From positions 68,121 to 132,120 of the forward strand of contig CABQLK010000001.1 in NCBI GenBank assembly GCA_902465015.1: 64,000 bases of DNA, given 5' to 3'. The notes under the pieces were generated by a model that saw only the letters and a program-made list of their open reading frames with translations, searched no databases and was not told the DNA's origin. The position numbers and the translations under genes were made by a program. Every line of letters begins with the position of its first letter. Positions within the stretch are counted from its first letter, which is position 1. This stretch comes from an uncultured Collinsella sp. (lineage in GTDB: Bacteria; Actinomycetota; Coriobacteriia; Coriobacteriales; Coriobacteriaceae). Positions 36,701-47,076 of the stretch are shown here, in pieces.

Positions 36701-39700
36701 ACAATCAGCGGAACGTGCCCAATCGACCTCCTGGCTCGTCCAGTGGACGCCATCGAGACTCGTCTCAACACGCATCTTGGTCACAGTGCCGTTGCCGGCG
36801 TCATCGCGCGGATAGTACTCGAGCTTATCGAGCTTGTAAGCGCGTCCATAGTCAACGGTAAGCGCCTTGCCCAGATCGTTGCCACCGGAGTGGAAACCGC
36901 CGTCGCCCGACTGGAACTCATGGTCGAAGGCAAGCTCGGCCTTATGGCTGCCGTAAAGTGAGCCCTCCCAGGTGATTTCCTCGGCGTCGGGGACGTTCCG
37001 CCACGGATCGAGTGCGGAGTTCGCCTCGAGCACATCGCTCCAGGCGGAGTAACCCTCGGCGTTGCGCGAACGAATCTGGTAGGTGTGCTTGCTATTGTAG
37101 GCGAGGTCGGTGTGCGTGAACTCGGCCGCATCACCCACGGCAAACACAGTGCCGTCGACCTTAAGGTCGTAGGAGGTAGCACCATCGACCTTTCCCCAGG
37201 TGAGCTTTATGCTCGTTGGGGTCGTGACGTCCTCGGGGGCAGCAAGGTTCGTGGGTGCGGAGAGGTTCTCGTTGAGGCGATCGGCTGTGAGCGTGGCGTC
37301 GGCATTCATGAAACCGCCCAGCTCAAGCGTCTGCGCCGCTGCAGCAACATCGGTCTTCGCGAACTTGACGTAGACCTTGGGGTTCGTGGTGATCTTGGTG
37401 TTGTTAAAGCTCTCGCCCTGCTCGGCCTCGGTGCCGTCCGCATCGCTGCCGTAGTGGTTGAGGTTGGGGGTCTCGCTGTAGAAGTAGACCGCCTGGCCGG
37501 CCTCGGGGGTCGCGGCGTCAAAGGTCTCCTGCGAGTCGACCTCAACCACGTTGAGTGCGGATCCGCCGTTCTTGGCGACAACGCTCGTGGGCTTGGCGGA
37601 CACATTGGCCACGAAGGTCGTGGTGCGGTTGGAGTCGTAGCCGTTGTAGCCGCCCTTCGAGGCCTCGGCGGTAAAGGTCGCGGTGCCGCCTGCGGCCTTG
37701 GAGCTGTAGACGGTGCTCACATGCTCACCGTAGGAGATATTGTCGATCGTGCCGTAGGAATCGTCCTCAGTCGTGTTGTTTTCGATGGAGGAGCCGTCGT
37801 CCTCGTACTGCGTAAAGGTGCCGTCGCCCTCGGTGGCGAAGAACTCGACGATACGCTGACTGCGGTCGGTACCCTTGGTGTTGGTGTCGCTCACTGCCTC
37901 GGGGTTGTTGTTCTCGGCGTACATCGGCACGATAGCGTTGGCCTTCACAAACAGCGGCAGCTTCCAAAGCGGAGCCTCGTAGTTGTTGAGAACCTGGCCG
38001 CCGCGATACTGCTTACCCGAGAAGTAATCGATCCAGATGGTGGGATTCTCGTCGGTGCCGTAGTTGGGGAGGTAAATCCCATTGCGAATGTCGTTGCCGT
38101 TCTCGTCTGCCTGGGTATCCTGATACACCGGTGCCACTAGGAAGTTCTCACCGAACATATACTGGTACTGCGTCGAAGTGCTTGCGGCGTACTCGGAGTT
38201 GTCGGAAAGCAGCATGGCGCGGATCATGGGCAGGCCGGCATCGCCGTTACCCGTGTCGATGTTGGCCGCCGAGGCCGCGCTCGTGTAGATATAGGGCATG
38301 AGCTGCGCCTTGAGCTTGAGGTAGAAGCGCGAGATGCCTGTGTAGGGATCGCCGTGCGTCATGGGCGATTTACGGTAGGTGCCCCAACCGTCCATGTCAA
38401 GCATAGAGGGCGTGAACGTCTTCCACTGGTAGTCACGCGCAGAGATGATGGGGTCGCCGCCAAAGATGCCATCCATGTCGGAGCCGATGTTGGGGTTGCC
38501 CGAAAGACTCTGACCGATATACGTGGGGATATGGAAGCGAATGTACTCCCAGTTACCGCCATACTGGTCGCCGGTCCAAATGCCACCAAAGCGCTGCGTG
38601 CCGGCCCAACCATCGAGCGTGATGATGTTGGGGCGCTTGTTAGCGCCGGTCGTCACCGTGTCATAAGCTGTCTTGATGCCATTAAGACCAAAGGAGTAGC
38701 CAGATCCAACCCAGGCAACGTCGGTCTTAAGGGTAGAGATGCCTCCCGTCTTGACCTCGGCGTCGAAGTCGCGAAGCAGGTGCCACGGGGTCTCGGAGTT
38801 GCTGTCGGGCTCAAGGTTGGACTGGGTCCACAAGCCCGTGCTCACACCCTTGGAGTTGGCATACTCGGTGAACTTCTTAAGGTTGTCGACATTGGCACGC
38901 ACAGCGTTAAGACGGTCGGCCGAGCTCGTTCCGTCGGAGTTGACGCCGCCGGTCTTGTAGTAACCGTTCTGGCCATAGCCGGCGCCGTAGCCGTCGTTCG
39001 GCAGGAACCAACCGAGCGGCATGTCGTTGTCCTCGTAGTCATCGATAACCTGCCGAGCAGAGAACTGGCGGTCGAAATCGGTCGCTTTCATGTTCTCGGT
39101 ATCAACCGAAGGGCCCTCACCGTTGAGCGTCTCGGCCGCAAGTGTGCCGTCGAGCTTGTAGCCCGTCGACATGCCAGACTCGTACTTAACGTCGCCCTTC
39201 TCGCTCGAGGACTTGCTGCCCTTGGTCTCCCACTTCTTTTGACCCGAGGTCGTTGACCAGCCATCACGGTTATAGGCATTAAGATGACCAAGGTAGAACC
39301 CGTACTCGGGCAGCAGTACCGGGTTACCGGTCACCTTGTAGTAGTCCTGCAGCATCTCGGTTGCCACGTTCGAAGCGCCCTCGTTGGTCGCCACGAAGTA
39401 GTAGGCATCAAACTCATTCTCGCTGTGCAAAGTCGTGACCGTCGATGAGTCCGTGGAACCGAAGTCGTAGGAACCCTCTGCAAACGTGTTTCGGAGTACG
39501 CCGTAGCCGTCACTCGTCCAATAAAACGGGTTGGGCGAGGCAACGCCGCCATCAGTCCAGTTGTTCGTGTTGGAGATGGCGATGGTCTGGTTGGTGTGCA
39601 GGAAGCGTCCGTTCTGGGTGCCGCCGCCAAAGAAGTTCTCGGACTTCTCCTTGGCGAGCGTCTGGACGGTACCCTTCTTATCAAGGTCGAGGGACGCGGA

Positions 39701-40159
39701 CTCGGAAACCACGACACGGTCGCCTGACTTGATACTCATCTTGCCAGTCGCCTTGTCCAGGATCACGGTCGCCTTTCCGCCGGTGATCTCGATAGTGTCG
39801 CCCTTGTCGGCAACCGTCGCGCTCGGCTTGCTGTAGGTGTCCGAGGTATCGGGCTGAGCCTGGATTTTAGCCGTGTGGGACTTACTGCGCGGTGTGGCGT
39901 AATCGGAAAACTCACCCTTGGGGTCGACGTTATAACGGAAAATACCGTCCTCGAGGAACGTAATACGGCCCTTGATGCCGTCAGCGAAATCGATGTCGAC
40001 GACATTCGAGGCAGACTGGGACACGGTCGCTGAGTCGACGCCCTTGAGTGGCGTGGCAATCGCCTGCTGGGGATTGGCAAACACGAGCGTCGCTGCAGTG
40101 GCAACGAGGACCGCGCTTCCCTTCACCCACCGTTTCGTAAAAATGGAATTCCTGCGCAC
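33746..40159 (-). CDS. Giant cell-wall-anchored GH31 glycosidase with CBM32, dockerin, cohesin and FIVAR modules
   Basis: A 2137-aa secreted glycosidase. Order: signal peptide (1-36); GH31 N-domain and catalytic barrel (about 40-800; KTDVAWVG near 477 as candidate nucleophile, GSDMDGIFGG near 561 as acid/base); Fn3 (about 965-1050); CBM32-like (1050-1195); dockerin-like DLNDNGVYDVYDYS (near 1235); cohesin-like (1275-1400); second beta-sandwich (1415-1580); Ig-like (1580-1675); FIVAR; second CBM32-like (1750-1905); two more FIVARs; IPNTG (2102-2106), hydrophobic helix and basic tail. GTG start with AAGGAG. The KTDVAW-type site recalls GH31 alpha-N-acetylgalactosaminidases, suggesting mucin O-glycans, by inference. 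Upstream lies a C9 tract. Confidence 0.9.
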   Translation of the reverse strand: MRRNSIFTKRWVKGSAVLVATAATLVFANPQQAIATPLKGVDSATVSQSASNVVDIDFADGIKGRITFLEDGIFRYNVDPKGEFSDYATPRSKSHTAKIQAQPDTSDTYSKPSATVADKGDTIEITGGKATVILDKATGKMSIKSGDRVVVSESASLDLDKKGTVQTLAKEKSENFFGGGTQNGRFLHTNQTIAISNTNNWTDGGVASPNPFYWTSDGYGVLRNTFAEGSYDFGSTDSSTVTTLHSENEFDAYYFVATNEGASNVATEMLQDYYKVTGNPVLLPEYGFYLGHLNAYNRDGWSTTSGQKKWETKGSKSSSEKGDVKYESGMSTGYKLDGTLAAETLNGEGPSVDTENMKATDFDRQFSARQVIDDYEDNDMPLGWFLPNDGYGAGYGQNGYYKTGGVNSDGTSSADRLNAVRANVDNLKKFTEYANSKGVSTGLWTQSNLEPDSNSETPWHLLRDFDAEVKTGGISTLKTDVAWVGSGYSFGLNGIKTAYDTVTTGANKRPNIITLDGWAGTQRFGGIWTGDQYGGNWEYIRFHIPTYIGQSLSGNPNIGSDMDGIFGGDPIISARDYQWKTFTPSMLDMDGWGTYRKSPMTHGDPYTGISRFYLKLKAQLMPYIYTSAASAANIDTGNGDAGLPMIRAMLLSDNSEYAASTSTQYQYMFGENFLVAPVYQDTQADENGNDIRNGIYLPNYGTDENPTIWIDYFSGKQYRGGQVLNNYEAPLWKLPLFVKANAIVPMYAENNNPEAVSDTNTKGTDRSQRIVEFFATEGDGTFTQYEDDGSSIENNTTEDDSYGTIDNISYGEHVSTVYSSKAAGGTATFTAEASKGGYNGYDSNRTTTFVANVSAKPTSVVAKNGGSALNVVEVDSQETFDAATPEAGQAVYFYSETPNLNHYGSDADGTEAEQGESFNNTKITTNPKVYVKFAKTDVAAAAQTLELGGFMNADATLTADRLNENLSAPTNLAAPEDVTTPTSIKLTWGKVDGATSYDLKVDGTVFAVGDAAEFTHTDLAYNSKHTYQIRSRNAEGYSAWSDVLEANSALDPWRNVPDAEEITWEGSLYGSHKAELAFDHEFQSGDGGFHSGGNDLGKALTVDYGRAYKLDKLEYYPRDDAGNGTVTKMRVETSLDGVHWTSQEVDWARSADCKTVAFDGTVAARYVRMTPLASVGNFFSASEIAIYKTDGTDGFAVGSNLNKATISDGDYSNMKNYLGLENREPDTPTFGSQIRDHFADLNDNGVYDVYDYSFTMAGLDGGTKQKGKVAGSLAVIPSKTEVEAGDEITVDVYAADAKNVNALGALVNFKSDQFEFVSESIAQDGSTAGMENLSREKVQFADRTQTINLAFANRGDGKLYNGTGAVASFKLKAKTAGKVELPSTSWLIGPACDALEFASDGTVTMPDVPQPTVAEYGQDAFNITMTNDELTTDDGTNVEKLIQQKSYNALFDNNEGDNGFEFLWNWSGNWDSEGKLPSYVKLPTTMTFAFKTPSKLDSVEVVNRNGGNGTVQKIKAVVTFEDGSTQEFAGGEYDSFRARYAFGLSAENKGKKATKVEVTPLEASGDQMLTLREVNFNYTQGVEAIEGVELGKNQTEFFEGDATLVDAKATPESAGYPYVTVESSDPSVVSVSAVQAGDSVSYYLRANKAGKAKITVASVLDPSKTASYEVEVKAGVDTSALVAALSEAAGYSESVYTKDSYAALTAAVEAAQKLLDGGQGSYSKKDVADATAKIEKAIDGLKMRPVDEKILINTPENRKNVKVAGFSSEADYEGSNAVNALDGDERTLWHSDWAHGTGMPQYLSVDLGRDYDLTDVTFLPRQDGGTNGDIFEAEILVSDTADGYEMGTAASMGTFAFDNDGRVLTDRGDWKQMSFGAARGRYVTVKVIHAGGGNVDAYCSMAELKFYGTAVPDPVAKDDLATAIEKVDAEVAAGDLKAGDYTEASWTALENALASARAILSDEKATQDEVDQALRALESARGALEKTPVAPVEKPTKKQLKALVKQAKETDTRGKTAESVKALTDAITYAEDVLGAENASDTQLQAAYDQLKLAIESLKDADSGNQGGSGNQGSGNGSNGGNQAGKPAGDKAQGSKKNGSAIPNTGDQTAATVATVGGLGAIIAAIGAFFHRRSKAK

Positions 40160-40191
40160 CTGGGCTCCTTTCTTCCGACATGCCGAGGACG

Positions 40192-40200
40192 CCCCCCCCC
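40192..40200. repeat. C9 homopolymer tract in the GH31 leader
   Basis: Nine C residues (G9 on the coding strand) lie 33 nt before the GTG start of the GH31 gene. Such tracts slip readily. The surrounding 40160-40477 also has an inverted GTTACCA/TGGTAGTAAC pair (about 40263-40289), a possible operator. Confidence 0.85.
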
Positions 40201-40477
40201 GGCAGCATGGGAAAACGTATCAAACGGGGATGTTCGGTACATTCCGCACAATGGGGCCACCCGTTACCAAGGGGCCAACTGGTAGTAACCAGATAGCCAC
40301 CTACTAGGTCATATCAATATATGGGAGCACTTGCGCAACCAAGTTCGGAAGTCCACCAACGGCAGTAAAATGAGCGTCAACGGCAAGGTAGGCTTAATAA
40401 GCCATACCAATTGGTTCTTCAGTCAAATACCAATCTAGCAAAAATGTACTGTTTATCTGGTATTACACAGACCATAC

Positions 40478-40523
40478 CTTTCCCTCGGGAACTGGGCTTC
40501 GCGAAGTTTCCCGAGGGAAAGGC
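40478..40523. repeat. Hairpin with 16-nt loop, copy 1
   Basis: 15-bp stem CCTTTCCCTCGGGAA with its complement, loop CTGGGCTTCGCGAAGT (40493-40508). The same loop in inverted orientation recurs at 40984-41027. Confidence 0.88.
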
Positions 40524-40608
40524 TCAGCCGCCACCCTGCGACCTACCGGGGGTTGCCATGGCGTACGTTGGCTGATTTGGTTTGGATAAAAAGGTTGGCG
40601 GAGAGTGA

Positions 40609-40811
40609 TGGGCAGTTAGTTCAGATACGTATAATTTGGCCGTGGCCTTGGGCACGAAACTGCCGCTTGGAAGCCGGCGCGGACCCAGTATTGGGCCGTT
40701 CCCAGCTTGACAGAGCGTCTTTATCGATTCAGATTGCCAAAAATAGGCTGAATGAGTCCAAATCGATCTTCTCCTACTCTCTAGAAAACACGAATTTGAA
40801 CTAACTGTCCA
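40609..40811. repeat. 203-bp inverted-repeat element, copy C
   Basis: Ends match copies A and B (left TGGGCAGTTAGTTCAGATAC, right 24 nt with three changes). The length is the same as theirs within 2 bp but the core is unrelated. It lies between the GH31 and carB genes; no gene is inside. Confidence 0.85.
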
Positions 40812-40851
40812 GAGGCGTCCTCGACTAACAGTAAAAAGGCCTCCATACAAA

Positions 40852-40889
40852 GAGTGGGCCCTGCCGCTCGAACGAACGGCAGGGCCCAC
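40852..40889. terminator. Strong hairpin between GH31 and carB, probable terminator
   Basis: 13-bp perfect stem GTGGGCCCTGCCG (40854-40866) with 40877-40889; pyrimidine-rich CTTTCTTTTT follows on the + strand. It could end carAB transcription or act both ways. Confidence 0.55.
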
Positions 40890-40983
40890 ACTCACTTTCT
40901 TTTTCAGCCCTAGTCATCGCGCAAAGCCCCTTCGGCAGCACACGGTGCAGCCAAGTCACCGCAGGCCGGGGCGGGAGGCGGTC

Positions 40984-41027
40984 CTTTCTCTCGGAAAACT
41001 TCGCGAAGCCCAGTTTCCGAGAGAAAG
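40984..41027. repeat. Hairpin with 16-nt loop, copy 2 (inverted)
   Basis: 14-bp stem CTTTCTCTCGGAAA with its complement. The loop ACTTCGCGAAGCCCAG is the exact reverse complement of copy 1. Relative to copy 1 the stem differs at two base pairs, both changed on both arms. Confidence 0.88.
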
Positions 41028-41059
41028 TGTCCGGCTGCCGCCCCGGCCGGCCAGGTCAA

Positions 41060-44374
<3,315 letters not shown>

Positions 44375-44375
44375 G

Positions 44376-45815
44376 TTAGTTCTCCTCGGTCGCAGCGTTC
44401 TCGGACTCGGCGAAATTCCAGCCGGCAAGGCGGTCCTTCGCGGTGTCGATGTCCAGGTAGTTCTCCTCGCCGTCCATGAGTCGCGTAAAGGCGGTAAAGA
44501 GATAGTGGGCATCGGTGGGGCCGGGCGAGGCCTCGGGGTGGTACTGGACCGAGAAGCATGGGGCGTCGAGCAGCTGGATGCCCTCGGCGGTGCCGTCGTT
44601 GAGGTTCACGTGCGTCAGGCGAATGCGGCCGAAGCGCTCGTTCATCACGACCGGCGCGATGCCGCGACGCACCCAGGCGCGCAGGTCGCCATCGGCCGCA
44701 TGCTCGGTCTCGCCGCCGGAAAGCTCCGGGATCAGTTTGCCCAGACTGGGGAACAGCAGGCCAAAGCCGTGGTTTTGCGCGGTGATCTCCACGCGACGGC
44801 TCACCAGGTTCATAACCGGCTGGTTACCGCCACGGTGACCGAATTTAAGCTTTTCCATTTGGGCACCGCACGCCAAGCTGATCATCTGGTGACCAAGGCA
44901 AATGCCAAAGACCGGCACCTTGCCGATCAGCTGCTGCACCTGCTCGTAGGTCTCCACCACGGCATCGGGGTCGCCGGGGCCGTTGGATAAAAAGACGCCG
45001 TCGGGATTCATGTCGAGCACCTCACTCGCGGGCGTATCCCACGGCACGACAGTAAGGTCGCAGCCGGCGCGGACCAGACCCTCTAGGATGCCGCGCTTGA
45101 CGCCGCAATCGTAGGCGACCACATTGTGGCGGGCAGGAGCGGCAGGGGCAAGCGCAAAGTCATGCGTAGCGGGCAGGTCGGCAGCCACAAACTCGTGAGG
45201 CGCGGGGCAGCTCACGGTCTTGACCAGATTCTCGCCAACCAGCGTCGGCGCTGCGGCCAGACGATCGGCAAGATCGGCGACGTCAAAGATTTCCGTCGAG
45301 ATAATACCCATCTTGGAGCCGTTGTCGCGCAGGTGGCGCACCAGGGCTCGGGTGTCGATGCCCTCGATAGCGACGATGTCATGGGCACGCAGGTATTCCG
45401 GCACGCTGACGGCCGAGCGCCAGTTGGAAGGCGTGGCGCACATGTCGCGGACGATCATGCCGCGCATGGCGGGAGCGCTCGCGGGGCGGGTAGCATCACC
45501 GGGGAAGGCCGACTGGACGTCGGTCTCGTCGATGCCGTAGTTGCCAATCTGCGGATAGGTCATGGTTACGATTTGGCCGGCATAGCTCGGGTCGGTCATG
45601 ACCTCAAAGTAGCCCTCAAGCGAGGTGTTGAAGCAGACCTCGCCGGTCGCGGTACCCTCGGCACCGCATGCACGGCCATAAAAAATGGTCCCATCCTCAA
45701 GGTACAGGATGCAGGGACCGCAGGTGCCCTTGCTGGTTTTGGCCAGCATGCGCTGGCAAAGCTCGCTGGGCGCGAAGGTGCGGGCAGCAGTGCCCGCAGT
45801 ATGGTTGTTCGCCAT
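44376..45815 (-). CDS. carA: Carbamoyl-phosphate synthase small subunit
   Basis: Glutamine amidotransferase subunit that feeds ammonia to CarB. The N-terminal CPSase small domain (LYLEDGTIFYGRACGAEG, LEGYFEVMTDPSYAGQIV) is followed by a class I GATase with nucleophile in PVFGICLGHQM (near residue 315) and the His-Glu pair in VQYHPEASPGP (near 422). A Thr/Ala-rich 30-residue N-terminal extension and a long C-terminal tail make it 479 aa, longer than the typical 360-390. AAGGAGAATT precedes the ATG. Confidence 0.96.
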   Translation of the reverse strand: MANNHTAGTAARTFAPSELCQRMLAKTSKGTCGPCILYLEDGTIFYGRACGAEGTATGEVCFNTSLEGYFEVMTDPSYAGQIVTMTYPQIGNYGIDETDVQSAFPGDATRPASAPAMRGMIVRDMCATPSNWRSAVSVPEYLRAHDIVAIEGIDTRALVRHLRDNGSKMGIISTEIFDVADLADRLAAAPTLVGENLVKTVSCPAPHEFVAADLPATHDFALAPAAPARHNVVAYDCGVKRGILEGLVRAGCDLTVVPWDTPASEVLDMNPDGVFLSNGPGDPDAVVETYEQVQQLIGKVPVFGICLGHQMISLACGAQMEKLKFGHRGGNQPVMNLVSRRVEITAQNHGFGLLFPSLGKLIPELSGGETEHAADGDLRAWVRRGIAPVVMNERFGRIRLTHVNLNDGTAEGIQLLDAPCFSVQYHPEASPGPTDAHYLFTAFTRLMDGEENYLDIDTAKDRLAGWNFAESENAATEEN

Positions 45816-45865
45816 AATTCTCCTTCCCGGTCTCTCCGGACCGGCTTAAAGGTTGGTAGTTAGGC

Positions 45866-45887
45866 CTTGCGGTATTTTAACCGCAAG
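45866..45887 (-). promoter_or_regulatory. Leader hairpin of carAB
   Basis: Perfect 8-bp stem CTTGCGGT/ACCGCAAG around TAAAAT, about 50 nt before carA. An AT-rich region with ATAATTATCAT lies further upstream and could hold the promoter or an arginine-repressor-like site. No clear -35/-10 pair was found. Confidence 0.45.
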
Positions 45888-45952
45888 TATGCGCCATGGC
45901 GTTAATTTCATCGAAATGTTTACGAAATGATAATTATGACTTTCCATGCATA

Positions 45953-46059
45953 ATGATTTTTCTGGGACGGGGAATAAAAAATCATTCTGAGCGCGGGACT
46001 TTGTCGCCAACTGCATACATAACAGAATGATTATTTAATCCCCGTCCCAGAAAAATCAT
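45953..46059. repeat. GGGACGGGG-type inverted-repeat element
   Basis: Arms of about 37 bp (45953-45989 and 46023-46059; inner part TCTGGGACGGGGA and TCCCCGTCCCAGA) with a 33-nt core. It lies between carA and the hypothetical membrane protein gene. Confidence 0.88.
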
Positions 46060-46091
46060 CCCGCGCGGGCACTTGGCTCACACGGGATGAT
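46050..46091 (-). terminator. Terminator of the 46098 gene
   Basis: ATCATCCCG/CGGGATGAT stem (46055-46063 with 46083-46091) followed on the minus strand by TTTTTCT. It overlaps the neighbouring inverted-repeat arm. Confidence 0.7.
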
Positions 46092-46097
46092 GGCGTC

Positions 46098-47057
46098 TTA
46101 TTTGTCCTGCTCCAGCAGATCAGACGGCGTGCGGTCGGGCTTGCCACCGCGGAAGATCTCGCGACCGTGCAGGCGATGTTCCAAGTCGCGCTCAGCCTTT
46201 TCTTCCGTGATCTTGGTCTGGCTTACCGCCGGGTCCTCAATCAGTGACGATACCGAGTTCACCTGCTTTTGGATGCGCTCGGCAATCGTGTCGTCCATGC
46301 TCACGATACGCATCTTCCAGTCGATACTCGTGGCATTTGACGAGCTCTTGGTCCACACAAACGTCAAAATGGCGCTCTGATGACCCCGCGCGGGGAACAT
46401 GCCAAAGAAGGAATCATGCTGGATATTGCTGTCCTCGTCGATATAGGCGTGCACGTTGTACACCACGCGGTCGATCTTATCGTTGAGCAGCGCGTTGGTC
46501 GCAAGCGCTGCAGCCTGAATCTGCCCGTTAGACAGCAGCTCGAGCTCGTTGGCAGACGACGTGTCCAACACCGTCACCTCAACCGTGCCCGTACGTTCGT
46601 CCGCCTCGTCGACGCTAAAGTCGAGCGGGAACTGCGTAAAGCCGTTACCCCACTCAAGGCCGCCCTTGAGCGCCGTCGAAACGGTATCGACCGAAACGCT
46701 CTCGGACAGATTGGCGGTATTCAGACGGCGCATCACGCCGTAGCCAATCTGCATGCCCACGATCAGCACCAAGATGCCGATAACCACGACCATGGCAGTC
46801 TTCGTAATGGTATGGCTCACCTGCGAGCCCGAAGGATCGTCCTCGGACAGTGGGTCGATATGTTTTGCCTGGCTCGCGCGATCCTCGCTGCGCAGCCGCG
46901 CCAGCGTCGCCTTGTCACCGCGCTTGACGGCAGCCTCTTTCTCGCGCATGCGCTCGGTACGCTTTTTGGCGAGCGTAGGATCCAAGACGCCGGATGCATC
47001 GATTTCGGAGAATAACTCCGTCACTTCTTCCGGAGTCAAAGGGTTCTTGTCAGCCAT
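46098..47057 (-). CDS. Hypothetical membrane protein
   Basis: Unrecognised 319-aa protein. A charged cytosolic part (1-84, rich in Lys/Arg/Glu) leads to one membrane segment (about 86-108) and an extracytoplasmic alpha/beta-looking domain (110-270), then a charged tail. It starts with ACAGGAAGTTT before the ATG and follows the ABC exporter gene by 19 nt, so the two are probably co-transcribed. Confidence 0.75.
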   Translation of the reverse strand: MADKNPLTPEEVTELFSEIDASGVLDPTLAKKRTERMREKEAAVKRGDKATLARLRSEDRASQAKHIDPLSEDDPSGSQVSHTITKTAMVVVIGILVLIVGMQIGYGVMRRLNTANLSESVSVDTVSTALKGGLEWGNGFTQFPLDFSVDEADERTGTVEVTVLDTSSANELELLSNGQIQAAALATNALLNDKIDRVVYNVHAYIDEDSNIQHDSFFGMFPARGHQSAILTFVWTKSSSNATSIDWKMRIVSMDDTIAERIQKQVNSVSSLIEDPAVSQTKITEEKAERDLEHRLHGREIFRGGKPDRTPSDLLEQDK

Positions 47058-47076
47058 AAACTTCCTGTCATATCAA

